Part shown: positions 63,101 through 64,000 of the stretch, piece by piece
How the letters are laid out: each line of letters begins with the position of its first letter
Numbering within the stretch: position 1 is the first letter of the stretch
Source: JAEWSN01 sp942493335
GTDB taxonomy: Bacteria > Bacillota > Clostridia > DSM-8532
Assembly: GCA_942493335.1 (NCBI GenBank)
Contig: OW818693.1
Coordinates: forward strand, 4,650,001-4,714,000
DNA: 64,000 nt
Reading direction: 5' to 3'
Notes under the pieces: generated by a model
Databases searched by the model: none
What the model was told of the DNA's origin: nothing
Seen by the model: only the letters and a program-made list of their open reading frames with translations
Translations under genes and position numbers: made by a program

Positions 63101-63562
63101 ATGGAATCTTGGGAAGCCTGTATTGACAGGCGGTTGTACAGCGGAAAAATCAACAGCGATGCTGCTGCCGTATGTCGGGAAGTCAATGTCGTCTTGAATC
63201 GGCTCGGGACGTTGTCCCATCTCAATGCCGACGATCGGTTCGATGTGAAGGTCATCCTGAACGAACTGCTGCAGAATGCCATCCGGCATGGCAATGCCAT
63301 GGATCATGAGAAGATGATCGCACTGGATGTCACCCTTGATGAACTGGACACCCTTGAAATATCGGTCCAGGATGAAGGTCCGGGCTTCGATATGGAGCGG
63401 ATGATCGAAATGAAACGGGAAAAGGCCCAGGAATGTGACGATATCTTCTGCATGGATGAATCCGGACGCGGCCTTCTCATCATCGAGAACCTGTGTGACA
63501 CCGTGTTCCGGAATGCTGCAGGAAACCGCGTGACCGTCCGCAAACAGATTCATGCGAATTGA
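63101..63562 (+). CDS. HATPase-domain anti-sigma kinase (intact RsbW/RsbT-like)
   Basis: A 153-residue GHKL ATPase with all boxes: N-box LNELLQNAIRHGN (Glu55, Asn59), G1 DEGPGFD at 91-97 and G2 SGRGLLII at 121-128. It should bind ATP and could phosphorylate a STAS protein such as the one at 61304. It is separated from the sigma gene by 327 bp. The ATG at 63101 has GGGGGG about 10 bp upstream; earlier ATGs at 63083, 63011 and 62993 are in frame. Confidence 0.85.
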   Translation: MESWEACIDRRLYSGKINSDAAAVCREVNVVLNRLGTLSHLNADDRFDVKVILNELLQNAIRHGNAMDHEKMIALDVTLDELDTLEISVQDEGPGFDMERMIEMKREKAQECDDIFCMDESGRGLLIIENLCDTVFRNAAGNRVTVRKQIHAN

Positions 63563-64000
63563 TGGATTTCAAGTGGAATGATTTTTTTGTTTTTGCTTTG
63601 AAGGGTCTCGTTTCTGGAACCCAACCACCCTGCGGACCTGTAAGGTCCGACCATGTGGTGCGGGATGTGCCATGAAGCGGGATTTTTTTTACTTTATTCC
63701 TGAACTTTTCACACATGCATACAGGTTGTCGAATCGGAAATTTGCATGGCGTCTAGAGTGGCCTCCGGCAAATGATACAATCGTCACACATCATTCGAAA
63801 TGATAGCAGTCAAAATCCGGGGCCCGGAGGGCAAAGCCGACAAAAGCATCCGTCCTGCGTATATCGAATAGGAAGCGCTGGAGGCGCTTCGTCGTGAAGG
63901 TTAGGGAAGGGCAAACTCAAACTGGTTTTCGACAGATGCCCATGGTATAATAGAATCAGGGAGTTTCCCAGCCCGACAGCGGACCGGGACGCATCAGGGT
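63563..64000. other. Terminal intergenic region with inverted repeats and a promoter
   Basis: 438 bp to the window end without a supported gene. It contains CGGACCT-GT-AGGTCCG at about 63634-63650, a run of eight T at about 63681, ATCATT-CG-AAATGAT near 63790, GAAGCGC-TGGAG-GCGCTTC near 63872, and an extended -10 TGG-TATAAT at 63946-63951 for a gene to the right. Confidence 0.65.
63943..63951 (+). promoter_or_regulatory. Extended -10 promoter near the window end
   Basis: TGG-TATAAT with a weak -35. The gene it serves lies outside the window. Confidence 0.6.

Noticed and set aside
63780..63945. Possible c-di-GMP (GEMM) riboswitch
   Set aside because: A GGGCAAAGCC stretch is suggestive, but the conserved GGACGCAAAGC and tetraloop-receptor parts are missing.

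Overview
The window reads as chromosomal DNA of an anaerobic, GC-rich (high fifties by eye) low-branching Firmicute of the Clostridia type. Evidence: a six-gene Rnf complex in the clostridial order C-D-G-E-A-B, LL-diaminopimelate aminotransferase (DapL), type III glutamine synthetase (GlnN), Mini-RNase III, a PstA/DarA-type c-di-AMP receptor, a VanW-family protein, a GatCAB operon, a sigma-B/F-type partner-switching cluster and a 6S-like RNA. No rRNA, tRNA, insertion sequence, prophage or CRISPR array was seen. It looks like ordinary core chromosome with unusual local details.

Layout. 1-3.5 kb: a HAD/alkyltransferase fusion (cut by the window edge), then a small membrane protein, a HAD phosphatase and an intracellular GH10 xylanase. 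3.6-9.2 kb (minus): a CBS-ACT protein and a complete branched-chain amino acid ABC importer (livK-H-M-G-F). 9.6-11.9 kb: a radical SAM / DUF4130 pair linked to DNA metabolism, then a 6S-like RNA. 12.3-17.4 kb (minus): cupin, MFS transporter, c-di-AMP receptor, RluA-type pseudouridine synthase, VanW protein. 17.6-28.2 kb (plus): CPBP protease, rRNA methyltransferase, rsfS, leuS, mutY, a small HTH-like protein, mrnC, an rlmB-type methyltransferase with a very long octapeptide repeat, and a phosphoglycolate-phosphatase-like gene.

28.6-33.1 kb: gatC-gatA-gatB plus an archaeal-type aspartyl-tRNA synthetase, a complete route to Asn-tRNA or Gln-tRNA by transamidation. 33.6-40.6 kb: glnN, fliW, a PEP-synthase-like ATP-grasp protein and gdhA, so ammonia assimilation genes lie close together. 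41-43.2 kb: dapF and dapL (lysine and peptidoglycan). 43.5-48.7 kb: rnfCDGEAB. 48.8-52.9 kb: DUF192 protein, an ECF sigma factor with a tiny zinc-motif protein, a Crh-like HPr paralogue and uvrC. 52.8-55.7 kb: AraC regulator, ThuA-like protein and Gfo/Idh/MocA dehydrogenase (sugar use). 56.3-60.4 kb: guaB, greA, lysS. 60.4-63.6 kb: degenerate-J-domain membrane protein, STAS antagonist, degenerate RsbW, sigma-B/F-type factor and a second, intact HATPase kinase.

Three things stand out. First, short tandem arrays (16-90 bp units) sit at many gene junctions, and one has expanded inside the rlmB coding region. Second, several genes (glnN, greA, lysS) have a good promoter followed by an intrinsic terminator before the start codon, which suggests control by premature termination. 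Third, the partner-switching locus pairs a kinase-like protein that has lost its ATP-binding motifs with a separate intact kinase preceded by a possibly structured RNA.
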